The notes beneath the pieces were generated by a model. The model worked only from the letters and a program-made list of their open reading frames with translations. It was not told where the DNA came from and did not search any database. A DNA stretch of 64,000 nt, from the NCBI RefSeq assembly GCF_014764305.1, contig NZ_CP061703.1:2138800-2202799 (forward strand), given 5' to 3'. A program made the position numbers and the translations under genes. This DNA comes from Mesoflavibacter profundi (lineage in GTDB: Bacteria; Bacteroidota; Bacteroidia; Flavobacteriales; Flavobacteriaceae). Shown here in pieces: positions 42,427-50,479 of the stretch (the stretch's first letter is position 1; each line of letters begins with the position of its first letter).

Positions 42427-43203
42427 ATGCCTTTAAATTTAACAAAACCACTTTGTTTTTTCGATTTAGAAACTACAGGTATTAATATTACTAACGATAG
42501 AATTGTCGAAATTTCAATTTTAAAAGTCTATCCAAACGGAAATAAAGAAAGCAAAACTTGGCTAGTTAATCCCGAAATGCCAATACCAGCAGAAGTCTCT
42601 GCAATACATGGTATAACTGATGATAAAGTAGCAAACGAGCCAACGTTTAAGCAACTTGCAACAGAGATTAACAACATGATTAAAGATGCAGATTTGGCAG
42701 GTTTTAATTCTAACCGTTTTGATATTCCGTTGTTAGCAGAAGAAATGTTACGTGCCGATATGGATTTTGATATGAAATCGCGCCTTGCGATAGATGTACA
42801 GACTATTTTTCATAAAATGGAACAACGTACTCTTAGCGCAGCGTACAAATTTTACTGTGATAAAACTTTAGAAAACGCTCATACTGCAGCAGCAGATACA
42901 TTGGCAACTTATGAAGTGTTAGAAGCACAAGTAGAACGTTATGAAGATTTAGAAAACAACGCGAAGTTTTTAGCCGAGTTTAGCTCGCGCAAGCGTTTTG
43001 CTGACTTCGCCGGTTTTATTGCATTTAATAAAGAAGGACAAGAAGTGTTTAGTTTTGGGAAGCATAAAGGCAAATTAGTAACCGATGTTTTAGAAACCGA
43101 ACCAGGTTATTTTGGATGGTTGTTAAATGCTGATTTTCCGTTGTACACTAAAAAAGTGCTAACAGCAATTAAGTTAAGAGCGTTTAATAATAAGTTGGAT
43201 TAA
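42427..43203 (+). CDS. 3'-5' exonuclease, DnaQ-like, with C-terminal DUF3820-type domain
   Basis: The 258-residue protein has a DEDDh-type exonuclease domain: FFDLETTGI (Asp13, Glu15), AIHGITDDKV, GFNSNRFDIPLLAEE (Asp) and HTAAADTLATYEV with the final His and Asp. After residue about 195, FSFGKHKGKLVTDVLETEPG plus FGWLLNADFPLYTKKVL forms a separate module like the DUF3820/ExoX-type C-terminus. The protein may be a proofreading subunit, RNase T or ExoX-like; the extra domain favours an independent nuclease. A free-standing version of that module is encoded at 60390-60620. Confidence 0.88.
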   Translation: MPLNLTKPLCFFDLETTGINITNDRIVEISILKVYPNGNKESKTWLVNPEMPIPAEVSAIHGITDDKVANEPTFKQLATEINNMIKDADLAGFNSNRFDIPLLAEEMLRADMDFDMKSRLAIDVQTIFHKMEQRTLSAAYKFYCDKTLENAHTAAADTLATYEVLEAQVERYEDLENNAKFLAEFSSRKRFADFAGFIAFNKEGQEVFSFGKHKGKLVTDVLETEPGYFGWLLNADFPLYTKKVLTAIKLRAFNNKLD

Positions 43204-43496
43204 GTTGACAGTAAACAGTAAACAGTAGACTGCAAGAAGTCTGTCAGGTCGAGCGCAGTCGAGACCTAGTTAAGTGAAAAGAACAAAGCATGAAGTTTGA
43301 AGAAAATAATTAAAAACTAATAACTGTCGCCTTTATTTGAGTACATCACTTCGAGTGATGCCGAAGTATGAGGCATTGTATCGAGAAGTATCAAGTAAAA
43401 GACAATAAATTACATTGCAATTTAAAACAATATATAATCGAGTAAGCATCTATTTTCTAGCAGTGAAGCGATCTTTACTCTTGATTCTTAAATAAT
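43204..43496. repeat. Gene-free region with REP-like palindromes
   Basis: After the exonuclease stop come AACAGTAAACAGTA micro-repeats, then GTCGAGCGCAGTCGAGACC (about 43247-43268), an imperfect palindrome. At 43349-43395 a second block is flanked by ACTTCGAG / TCGAGAAGT, inside it GCCGAAGTATGAGGC. These are typical of scattered flavobacterial intergenic palindromes. No gene or RNA was recognised. Confidence 0.55.
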
Positions 43497-44108
43497 ATGA
43501 AATTAATCTGCATAGGTCGTAATTACACCAAACATATAGAAGAATTACAAAACGAGCGTCCAACAGAGCCAGTAGTGTTTATCAAGCCAGATACAGCGAT
43601 ACTGTTAAAAAAACAACCGTTTTTTATTCCGGATTTTTCAAACGATGTTCATCACGAAGTAGAAGTATTGGTAAAAATAAATCGTGTTGGAAAACATATA
43701 GATAAAAAGTTTGCGCACAAATATTATGACCAAATAGGTTTAGGTATAGATTTTACAGCAAGAGATCTTCAACAAAAATTAAAAGAAAAAGGATTACCTT
43801 GGGAAAAAGCAAAGTCTTTTGATGGTGCAGCAGTAATTGGTAATTGGATAGATAAGTCTGAAATTGAAGATGTTAACGCTATAAAATTCAGCTTAAAAAA
43901 GAACGAAACAACTGTACAAAGCGGAAATACAAGTCACATGCTCTATAAAATCGACGAGATTATCGAATATGTGTCTAAATATTTCACATTAAAAATTGGA
44001 GATATTATCTTTACAGGAACGCCAGAAGGAGTTGGCAAGGTAGTTGCTAATGACGAGTTAAAAGGTTATATAGAAGACAAAGAAATGTTTTCGATTAAAG
44101 TTAAATAA
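43497..44108 (+). CDS. Fumarylacetoacetate hydrolase family protein
   Basis: The 203-residue protein matches the FAH fold: MKLICIGRNYTKHIEEL, PVVFIKPDTA, HHEVEVLVKINRVGKHI with metal-binding Glu residues, and IIFTGTPEGVGKV near the end. The short family members hydrolyse or decarboxylate oxo-dicarboxylates, such as acylpyruvases and oxaloacetate decarboxylase. The reaction here is open. ATG at 43497 gives a length usual for acylpyruvase-like members. It overlaps the Hpt gene by one base and is the first gene of a three-gene run with cinA. Confidence 0.9.
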   Translation: MKLICIGRNYTKHIEELQNERPTEPVVFIKPDTAILLKKQPFFIPDFSNDVHHEVEVLVKINRVGKHIDKKFAHKYYDQIGLGIDFTARDLQQKLKEKGLPWEKAKSFDGAAVIGNWIDKSEIEDVNAIKFSLKKNETTVQSGNTSHMLYKIDEIIEYVSKYFTLKIGDIIFTGTPEGVGKVVANDELKGYIEDKEMFSIKVK

Positions 44109-44449
44109 TGGAACAGTACTACAAATTAGATAAAATTAAAGAACTAGCAGATAACGATCAAGACTTTATCTTTGCTCTAGCACAAACTTTTTTAGAAGAA
44201 GTTCCTGCAGACGCTGCTATATTACAAACTGCTGTACAAAACCAAAACTATTTATTATCATACCAAACAGCACACAAAATGAAGCCAACAGTAGACATGT
44301 TTGAACTTGGTGTGTTAGACGATTTAATAGAAGTTCAAGATTGGGGAAAGTTTGAACAAACAGATAAAGATGTCACCAATCAATTAGCAAAAGTACTTCA
44401 AGCAGTAGAAAACGCAACAAAAGAAATTAAAGAAGATTTTAATTTATAA
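44108..44449 (+). CDS. Hpt (histidine phosphotransfer) domain protein
   Basis: A free-standing 113-residue helical-bundle protein. TAHKMKPTVDMF carries the phospho-accepting His56 in the usual HxxKPxxxx context. Hpt proteins relay phosphate between hybrid histidine kinases and response regulators; no kinase or regulator is in the window, so its partners lie elsewhere. It overlaps the FAH gene by one base (TAATG) and cinA by one base. Translational coupling with cinA is likely, but a functional link is uncertain. Confidence 0.9.
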   Translation: MEQYYKLDKIKELADNDQDFIFALAQTFLEEVPADAAILQTAVQNQNYLLSYQTAHKMKPTVDMFELGVLDDLIEVQDWGKFEQTDKDVTNQLAKVLQAVENATKEIKEDFNL

Positions 44450-45699
44450 TGCAAGCCGAAATAATAACCATTGGAGACGAAATTCTCATTGGTCAAATTA
44501 TAGATACTAACTCAGCATTTATCGGTAAAGCGTTAAATTCTATTGGTGTATCTGTATACCAAATAACCTCTATTCAAGACGAAAAAGAGCATCTAATTAA
44601 AGCCTTTAAAGAAGCCGAAGAAAATGCAGATATCATAATTGTAACAGGCGGATTAGGACCAACTAAAGACGATATTACTAAGCACACTTTAACCGAGTAT
44701 TTTAATGATACATTGGTTCAAAACGATTTAGTATTAGCACACGTAGAGCAACTTTTTGAAAAGTACATAACAACACCAATTTCAGACTTAAACAGAAAGC
44801 AAGCGTTAGTACCATCAACCTGTAACGTACTAATGAATAAATATGGTACAGCTCCAGGAATGTGGTTAGAAAAAGGTAATAAAACATTTGTTTCCTTACC
44901 TGGCGTACCTTATGAAATGAAAGCGCTAATCGAAGATGAAGTATTGCCAAAACTAGCGCACAAATATAAAAGACCATTTATCTTACATAAAACCATTTTA
45001 ACTTATGGTTTAGGAGAAAGCGCAATTGCCGAGCGTTTAGAACACATAGAAGACCAATTACCAAAACACATAAAATTAGCGTATTTGCCAAGCTTAGGTC
45101 GTGTACGTTTAAGATTATCAGGTAAAGGGAATGATGAAGATGTATTAAGTGCCGATATCCAAACACAAGTAGACACTATCTTACCACTAATAAAAGATAT
45201 ATTTGTTGGTTTTGAAGACAATAATAATAGTATAGAACAAATTATTGCCAATCAATTAGTAAAAACCAATCAAACACTAGCTATTGCCGAAAGTTGTACT
45301 GGCGGAAAATTAACCCAAACCTTTGCACAACATTCTGGTGCATCAGCCTATTTTAAAGGTGGATTAGTCACTTATGCAACACAAAGTAAAATAGATATTT
45401 TAGGTGTAGATCAAGCGATTATAGAAGAACATTCTGTTGTTAGTGAAGCTGTTGCAAAAGCTATGGCGATAAATGTAAGAGAAAAATTAAATGCAGATAT
45501 TGGGATTTCAACAACAGGTAATGCAGGACCAACTAAAGGCGATTCAGATGCTGAAGTAGGAACCGTTTACATAGGTTTTGCAACAAAATTAGGTGTAAAA
45601 GCCTATAAATTTAATATGGGAAACCATAGAGAAAGAGTAATAAATAAAACAGTAAATAAGAGTTTAGAGCTGCTTCAAAAAGAAATTTTTGAAAATTAA
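44449..45699 (+). CDS. cinA: CinA family nicotinamide mononucleotide deamidase/competence-damage protein
   Basis: A 416-residue protein with two parts: N-terminal MoCF-binding-like pyrophosphatase domain (IITIGDEILIGQIIDTNSAF, TGGLGPTKDDIT, LPGVPYEMKALI) and C-terminal NMN deamidase domain (LAIAESCTGGKLTQTF, with catalytic Ser, and STTGNAGPTKGDSDAEVGTV). In bacteria it recycles NMN to nicotinate mononucleotide or cleaves ADP-ribose. Length and motifs are standard. It is the last gene of the FAH-Hpt-cinA run and lies just upstream of rpmB. Confidence 0.93.
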   Translation: MQAEIITIGDEILIGQIIDTNSAFIGKALNSIGVSVYQITSIQDEKEHLIKAFKEAEENADIIIVTGGLGPTKDDITKHTLTEYFNDTLVQNDLVLAHVEQLFEKYITTPISDLNRKQALVPSTCNVLMNKYGTAPGMWLEKGNKTFVSLPGVPYEMKALIEDEVLPKLAHKYKRPFILHKTILTYGLGESAIAERLEHIEDQLPKHIKLAYLPSLGRVRLRLSGKGNDEDVLSADIQTQVDTILPLIKDIFVGFEDNNNSIEQIIANQLVKTNQTLAIAESCTGGKLTQTFAQHSGASAYFKGGLVTYATQSKIDILGVDQAIIEEHSVVSEAVAKAMAINVREKLNADIGISTTGNAGPTKGDSDAEVGTVYIGFATKLGVKAYKFNMGNHRERVINKTVNKSLELLQKEIFEN

Positions 45700-45732
45700 C
45701 TATTAAGCTATTGTCAAATAGTAAATTATTAG

Positions 45733-45740
45733 TATATTTG
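45733..45740 (+). promoter_or_regulatory. -7 promoter element for rpmB
   Basis: TATATTTG matches TAnnTTTG, 40 bases before ATG at 45780. It starts the rpmB-rpmG-DUF4295 unit. Confidence 0.6.
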
Positions 45741-45779
45741 CACCTCGATTTTTAATAACACTTTTAAAGTTATATAGTA

Positions 45780-46016
45780 ATGTCAAGAGTTTGTGAACTT
45801 ACAGGAAAGAAGGCAATGGTTGGAAACAACGTGTCTCACGCAATGAATAAGACAAAGCGTACATTTGGAGCTAATTTAATTAAAAAACGTTTTTATATTC
45901 CTGAAGAAGATAAGTGGGTAACTTTAAAAATATCTACATCAGCGTTAAAAACAATTAATAAAATCGGTATCTCTGCTGCATTAAAAAAAGCCAGAGCTAA
46001 CGGATTTGTAAAATAA
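45780..46016 (+). CDS. rpmB: 50S ribosomal protein L28
   Basis: A 78-residue protein: MSRVCELTGKKAMVGNNVSH, TKRTFGANLIKKRFY, then KISTSALKTINKIG. These are standard L28 blocks, without the CxxC pairs of the zinc-binding form apart from one Cys at residue 5. It sits in the rpmB-rpmG-DUF4295 set that I recall as conserved across Bacteroidetes, with its own promoter. Confidence 0.97.
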   Translation: MSRVCELTGKKAMVGNNVSHAMNKTKRTFGANLIKKRFYIPEEDKWVTLKISTSALKTINKIGISAALKKARANGFVK

Positions 46017-46043
46017 TAAGCCAATTAGGTAAAGTAAAGTATT

Positions 46044-46226
46044 ATGGCAAAGAAAGGTAACAGAGTACAAGTAATATTAGAGTGTACAGAGCACAAAGAG
46101 TCTGGAAAACCAGGAACTTCTCGTTATATTACAACAAAAAATAAAAAGAACACGCCAGACAGAATGGAATTAAAGAAATTTAATCCAATCTTAAAGCGTA
46201 TGACAGTTCACAAAGAAATTAAGTAA
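46044..46226 (+). CDS. rpmG: 50S ribosomal protein L33
   Basis: A 60-residue protein: [40 protein letters not shown] and [18 protein letters not shown] are typical L33. Only one Cys is present, so it is the zinc-independent (C-) form. It is 27 bases after rpmB and 39 bases before the DUF4295 gene, in one transcript. Confidence 0.97.
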   Translation: MAKKGNRVQVILECTEHKESGKPGTSRYITTKNKKNTPDRMELKKFNPILKRMTVHKEIK

Positions 46227-46265
46227 TATTCTTTATTGCAAAGAATTTAAAACGATAAAAGAAAG

Positions 46266-46415
46266 ATGGCAAAGAAATCAGTAGCAACGTTACAGACAGG
46301 ATCAAAAAGATTATCAAAAGCTATAAAAATGGTTAAGTCTCCAAAAACAGGAGCTTACATGTTTGTAGAAACTATTATAGCGCCAGACTTAGTAAACGAC
46401 TGGTTAAAAAAATAA
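46266..46415 (+). CDS. DUF4295 domain-containing small basic protein
   Basis: ATG at 46266 opens a 49-codon frame: MAKKSVATLQTGSKRL, then MVKSPKTGAYMFVETI and DLVNDWLKK. Basic, soluble and very short. It follows rpmG at the position where Bacteroidetes genomes carry a DUF4295 protein, thought to be ribosome-associated. The exact role is unknown. A good terminator follows 25 bases after the stop. Confidence 0.92.
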   Translation: MAKKSVATLQTGSKRLSKAIKMVKSPKTGAYMFVETIIAPDLVNDWLKK

Positions 46416-46438
46416 GAATTGCGTTTTCGCAATCCTCT

Positions 46439-46471
46439 TAAGCTACTTTCTATTAGAAAGTGGCTTTTTTT
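46439..46471 (+). terminator. Terminator of rpmB-rpmG-DUF4295
   Basis: Stem AGCTACTTTC / GAAAGTGGCT with one G-T wobble and loop TATTA, followed by seven T. Confidence 0.85.
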
Positions 46472-46580
46472 ATTTTAAAATATTGTGTTTCTTTACATTG
46501 TAATTATGACAATTTAGCAGTCTAATTATTTGGCTTTATTATTGTAATTGCATTCCTAACAAACAAACATTAAAAACCAT

Positions 46581-47555
46581 ATGAGTTTTTTTAAAAAAAT
46601 CTTTTCTTCAGAAAAAAAGGAAACCTTAGATAAAGGTTTAGAAAAGTCTAGTACTAGCTTTTTAGGTAAGCTAAGTAAAGCAGTTGCAGGAAAATCTAAA
46701 GTAGATGATGATGTTTTAGATAACCTGGAAGAAGTTTTAGTAACTAGTGATGTTGGTGTAAACACAACATTAAAAGTTATAGAGCGAATAGAAGCGCGTG
46801 TAGCTAAAGATAAATATTTAGGTACAGATGAATTAAACAGAATCTTGCGTGAAGAAATTGCAGGGTTGTTATCCGAGACCAATTCTGGAGAAGACACAGA
46901 ATACACAATACCAAATTTACCAGCACAACAAAACGGACAAAAAACACCTTATGTATTAATGGTTGTAGGTGTAAATGGTGTTGGTAAGACAACAACCATA
47001 GGTAAATTAGCCTATCAGTTTAAAAAGAAAGGACTTAAAGTGGTGCTTGGTGCAGCAGATACCTTTAGAGCAGCAGCAATAGATCAATTACAAGTTTGGG
47101 CAGATAGAGTAGATGTGCCAATGGTAAGACAAGAAATGGGATCTGATCCAGCAAGTGTTGCTTTTGATGCTTTACAGTCTGGTGTCTCTCAAGATGCAGA
47201 TGTTATTATTATAGATACTGCAGGTCGTTTACATAATAAAATTAACTTAATGAACGAATTAACTAAAGTAAAACGTGTGATGCAAAAAGTAGTTGGTGAT
47301 GCGCCACATGATGTACTATTGGTTTTAGATGGTAGTACAGGACAAAATGCTTTTGAGCAAGCCAAACAATTTACAGCAGCGACAGAAGTAACAAGTCTTG
47401 CGGTGACCAAATTAGATGGTACAGCAAAAGGTGGTGTTGTTATAGGTATAAGTGACCAATTTCAAATACCAGTAAAATATATAGGTGTTGGAGAAGGTAT
47501 AGAAGATTTACAAGTTTTTAATAAATATGAATTTGTAGATTCTTTCTTTAAATAG
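46581..47555 (+). CDS. ftsY: Signal recognition particle receptor FtsY
   Basis: SRP-receptor GTPase that docks ribosome-SRP complexes at the membrane. The 324-residue protein is short because the acidic A domain is reduced to about 40 residues. NG-domain motifs: G1 GVNGVGKTTTIGKL (from about 130), G2 ADTFRAAAIDQLQ, G3 IIDTAGRLHNKINLM, G4 TKLDGTAKGG. The end (GEGIEDLQVFNKYEFVDSFF) is standard. The N-terminal MSFFKKIFSSEKK is amphipathic and may anchor it to membrane. It follows the rpmB unit and is closed by its own terminator. Confidence 0.97.
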   Translation: MSFFKKIFSSEKKETLDKGLEKSSTSFLGKLSKAVAGKSKVDDDVLDNLEEVLVTSDVGVNTTLKVIERIEARVAKDKYLGTDELNRILREEIAGLLSETNSGEDTEYTIPNLPAQQNGQKTPYVLMVVGVNGVGKTTTIGKLAYQFKKKGLKVVLGAADTFRAAAIDQLQVWADRVDVPMVRQEMGSDPASVAFDALQSGVSQDADVIIIDTAGRLHNKINLMNELTKVKRVMQKVVGDAPHDVLLVLDGSTGQNAFEQAKQFTAATEVTSLAVTKLDGTAKGGVVIGISDQFQIPVKYIGVGEGIEDLQVFNKYEFVDSFFK

Positions 47556-47580
47556 GAATTTTCAACATAAATTATTATAA

Positions 47581-47612
47581 AAAAAGCCTCTTTAAATAAG
47601 AGGCTTTTTTTT
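47581..47612 (+). terminator. ftsY terminator
   Basis: Perfect 12-bp stem AAAAAGCCTCTT / AAGAGGCTTTTT with loop TAAAT, then T run. Confidence 0.92.
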
Positions 47613-47637
47613 GTATTTTTATTGAAAAAAAAAAATC

Positions 47638-49278
47638 ATGAAACTAGCTAAACTCTTAATTGTATTTCTTTTTTTATTTAATAGTTGTAAAGAAAATAAT
47701 AAAACTGTAAAAGAAGACGAAGTTGAAAATGATATAAGTTCTATTTCTACAAAAGATTTTAGAGAGTTTAAAGTTTTAGATTCTAAATACATATCTAATA
47801 CTTCAATTTGGGAGCAATTAAATTCACAATTAGAAGATTTTTCAGAAGAAAATTATGAACAATTAAAGCCATTAATTTTAGACCAAGATATACCAACGCT
47901 TCAGCAACATATTATTGATGGCAAACTAACTTATGAGCGTCTTACAAAATTCTACTTATTTAGAATTAGAAAATTTGATAGAGAAAATGATTTAGCATTA
48001 AATTCGGTAATAGCTGTCAATCCTAACGTAATAATGGAAGCTAGAGTTTTAGATGAAGTTGATGATCAAGATATAAATTTAAGACATGCTATTTACGGTA
48101 TGCCAATTCTTTTAAAAGACAATATCAATACATCAGATATGGTAACTACTGCTGGTGCTGTTGCTTTAAAAAATAATAAAACCGAAGACGCATCAATTGT
48201 TAAACGATTAAAAGAAAAAGGCGCGTTAATTTTAGGTAAAGCTAATTTAAGTGAATGGGCATATTTTTTCTGCGGAGATTGTCCTAGCGGTTATAGTGCA
48301 ATTGGTGGACAAACATTAAATCCATACGGTAGAAGAGTTATTGATACAGGCGGATCTAGTTCTGGTAGTGGTGTAGCAGTAGCAGCTAACTTTTGTGTTG
48401 CAGCTGTTGGTAGTGAAACTGCAGGATCTATTTTATCGCCAGCTAGCCAAAACTCGGTTGTAGGCTTAAAACCTACTATTGGTATAGTAAGTAGAAGTGG
48501 TATTGTACCTATTTCATCTACACTAGATACAGCAGGACCAATGTCTAAAAATGTAATTGACAATGCTATACTTTTGGATGCTTTAGTTGGTTTTGATGCT
48601 GCTGATAGTAAATCTATTGAAACTGGTTCAAGTACTATAAATTATGATGAATTAAAAAATATTTCTGTAGAAAAAAAACGTTTAGGAGCAATTAAATCTC
48701 TTATGAAAGATTCTTTATACTTAAGAGCTGTAAACGATTTAAAAACTATTGGTTTTGAAGTTGTAGAAATAGAAATGGATAACGTTGAATTACCAGATTT
48801 TATCAGACTACTTAATTTAGATATGCAAAAAGACTTACCAGAATACTTTAATACATACGCTGATGCATCTTTAGGCTTTAAAACTATAGATGATATTATC
48901 GATTTCAATAAAAAAGATTCATTAAACATTATGCCTTACGGACAGAAGTTATTTGAAGGTGTAGTTGCTGATAAAGCTTCAGTTAATGAACTGGAGTCTA
49001 TTAAAGAAAAATTAAAAACCAATGGTAAACTATTTTTTGATAAACCTATGGAAGCAAGTAATTTGGATGTGATTTTGTCAATTAATAATTATCATGCTGC
49101 ACATGCAGCTGTAGCAGAATATCCTGCATTAACAGTTCCAATGGGATATGCAGAAAATGGAGCGCCTAAAGGAATAACTTTTATAGGAAAACCTCTAACT
49201 GAAAATCAGTTATTACAAATAGGTTTTGCTTTTGAAAACAAGACAAAGTATCGTCAGTCACCAAAAGAACTTAATTAA
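47638..49278 (+). CDS. Amidase-signature lipoprotein
   Basis: A 546-residue enzyme with lipoprotein signal (LFNSC, Cys17). Amidase-signature residues are visible: catalytic Lys160 (GMPILLKDNIN), the Gly/Ser-rich GGSSSGSGVA with cis-Ser about 240, and nucleophile Ser264 (SETAGSILSPAS). The family hydrolyses amides; the substrate is unknown but periplasmic or surface-located. Compared with the about 500-residue norm it has a longer N-terminal stalk (residues 20-90). It ends in an 8-base tail-to-tail overlap with the serine hydrolase. It and the next gene lie between ftsY and rimO, which are often adjacent in relatives, so they may be an insertion. Confidence 0.88.
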   Translation: MKLAKLLIVFLFLFNSCKENNKTVKEDEVENDISSISTKDFREFKVLDSKYISNTSIWEQLNSQLEDFSEENYEQLKPLILDQDIPTLQQHIIDGKLTYERLTKFYLFRIRKFDRENDLALNSVIAVNPNVIMEARVLDEVDDQDINLRHAIYGMPILLKDNINTSDMVTTAGAVALKNNKTEDASIVKRLKEKGALILGKANLSEWAYFFCGDCPSGYSAIGGQTLNPYGRRVIDTGGSSSGSGVAVAANFCVAAVGSETAGSILSPASQNSVVGLKPTIGIVSRSGIVPISSTLDTAGPMSKNVIDNAILLDALVGFDAADSKSIETGSSTINYDELKNISVEKKRLGAIKSLMKDSLYLRAVNDLKTIGFEVVEIEMDNVELPDFIRLLNLDMQKDLPEYFNTYADASLGFKTIDDIIDFNKKDSLNIMPYGQKLFEGVVADKASVNELESIKEKLKTNGKLFFDKPMEASNLDVILSINNYHAAHAAVAEYPALTVPMGYAENGAPKGITFIGKPLTENQLLQIGFAFENKTKYRQSPKELN

Positions 49279-50356
49279 TTACCGCATTAATTTTTTCCCA
49301 AAGCTCATTATCAAAACTAGACAAACCAAACGTTGGGTTGTCAACATTTGCAACTTCACCCATTCTTATGACTACTAAGTTTTTACTTGGTACAACGTAA
49401 ACTTTTTGATCATTTTTACCTAAACCAGCAAACATATCAGCTGGTGCATTTGGGATTAATTCACCTGTAAATTCAACTTGTGTTGTTGGTAAGTGAAAAC
49501 TGGATTTTCCGTTTAACCACCATAAATAACCATAAGCTAAATTAATGTCTTGAGATGTGTTTGTCGCTTGATTAGTGTAGCTTTCACTAATAATTTGCTG
49601 GTCTTCCCATTTACCATTTGCTAACGTCATTAGACCAAATCTAGCCATACTTCGTGTGTTACTCCAATACACACTTAACGCATTTAAATCTACCCAACTA
49701 CCAGTCATCCCAATTTTATCACGTAATTTTTCATTAAAATAGGTGTCCCAATCTTGTCCTGTAGCTTGTGCGACAACATCTTGCATTTTAACATACACAT
49801 TATGATACGCCCAACGCGAACCTGCATCTGTTAAATATTGAAGATTTTCAGGAGAAACATCATCTCCAGTTTCATCGTCTAAACCAGAAGTCATCGTTAA
49901 TAAATGTTTGCATGTAATAAGGTTTTCTTTGTTTAATTCAGCACTTGTCCAGCCTGTACCAAGATAATCAGAAACTTTATTTTCAATATTTAAAAAACCT
50001 TCATCTTGAGCAATACCTGAAACAGTTGCGGTTAATGTTTTACCAGCGCTTGCCCAATACCAAATACTATTGGCATTATGACCATTCATATAAGACTCGA
50101 CAACTATTTTACCATTATGAAGCATGATAAAACCTTTTGTGTTTTTTTCATCTAAAAAATCTAATAACGGTTGAAGTTGGCTTTCATTCCAACCTGCTTC
50201 AGCTAAAGTTTTAGTTTCCCAAGTGTCTGAATTTATAGGTGGAAAATATAAACTCTCTTCATTGGTAGTTGGTGTTTCATCAATTTGATTATTGTCATTA
50301 CTGCTGCAATTCAGTATTAAAAAAGAAAATGAAAATAGAAAAAGCAGTTTTTTCAT
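49271..50356 (-). CDS. Serine hydrolase lipoprotein (beta-lactamase family, class C-like)
   Basis: The 361-residue protein carries a lipobox (LILNC, Cys17). Active-site motifs: S103-AGK (SxxK) in YWASAGKTLTATVSG and Y-H-N in WAYHNVYVKMQ as the YxN element; GLMTLANGKWEDQQ and LAYGYLWWL follow as in other penicillin-binding-like serine hydrolases. Members act as DD-peptidases, esterases or beta-lactamases; no specific substrate can be named. It is convergent with the amidase gene and divergent from rimO. Confidence 0.88.
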   Translation of the reverse strand: MKKLLFLFSFSFLILNCSSNDNNQIDETPTTNEESLYFPPINSDTWETKTLAEAGWNESQLQPLLDFLDEKNTKGFIMLHNGKIVVESYMNGHNANSIWYWASAGKTLTATVSGIAQDEGFLNIENKVSDYLGTGWTSAELNKENLITCKHLLTMTSGLDDETGDDVSPENLQYLTDAGSRWAYHNVYVKMQDVVAQATGQDWDTYFNEKLRDKIGMTGSWVDLNALSVYWSNTRSMARFGLMTLANGKWEDQQIISESYTNQATNTSQDINLAYGYLWWLNGKSSFHLPTTQVEFTGELIPNAPADMFAGLGKNDQKVYVVPSKNLVVIRMGEVANVDNPTFGLSSFDNELWEKINAVIN

Positions 50357-50454
50357 AACAGTTTGGTTTTCAACTTTAGACTAAAGTATACAAAAAAGGT
50401 TTAATGTCTGATTTTTAATATTATTTCGACACTTAAAAATCGTAAATCATTACG

Positions 50455-50462
50455 TATCTTTG
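50455..50462 (+). promoter_or_regulatory. -7 promoter element for rimO
   Basis: TATCTTTG matches TAnnTTTG, 18 bases before ATG at 50480. Confidence 0.6.
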
Positions 50463-50479
50463 CCATCCAAAATTAAGGT

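Noticed and set aside
44702-45251. Minus-strand frames over cinA
   Set aside because: They lie inside cinA, lack recognisable domains and have no promoter; the plus strand is a complete known gene.
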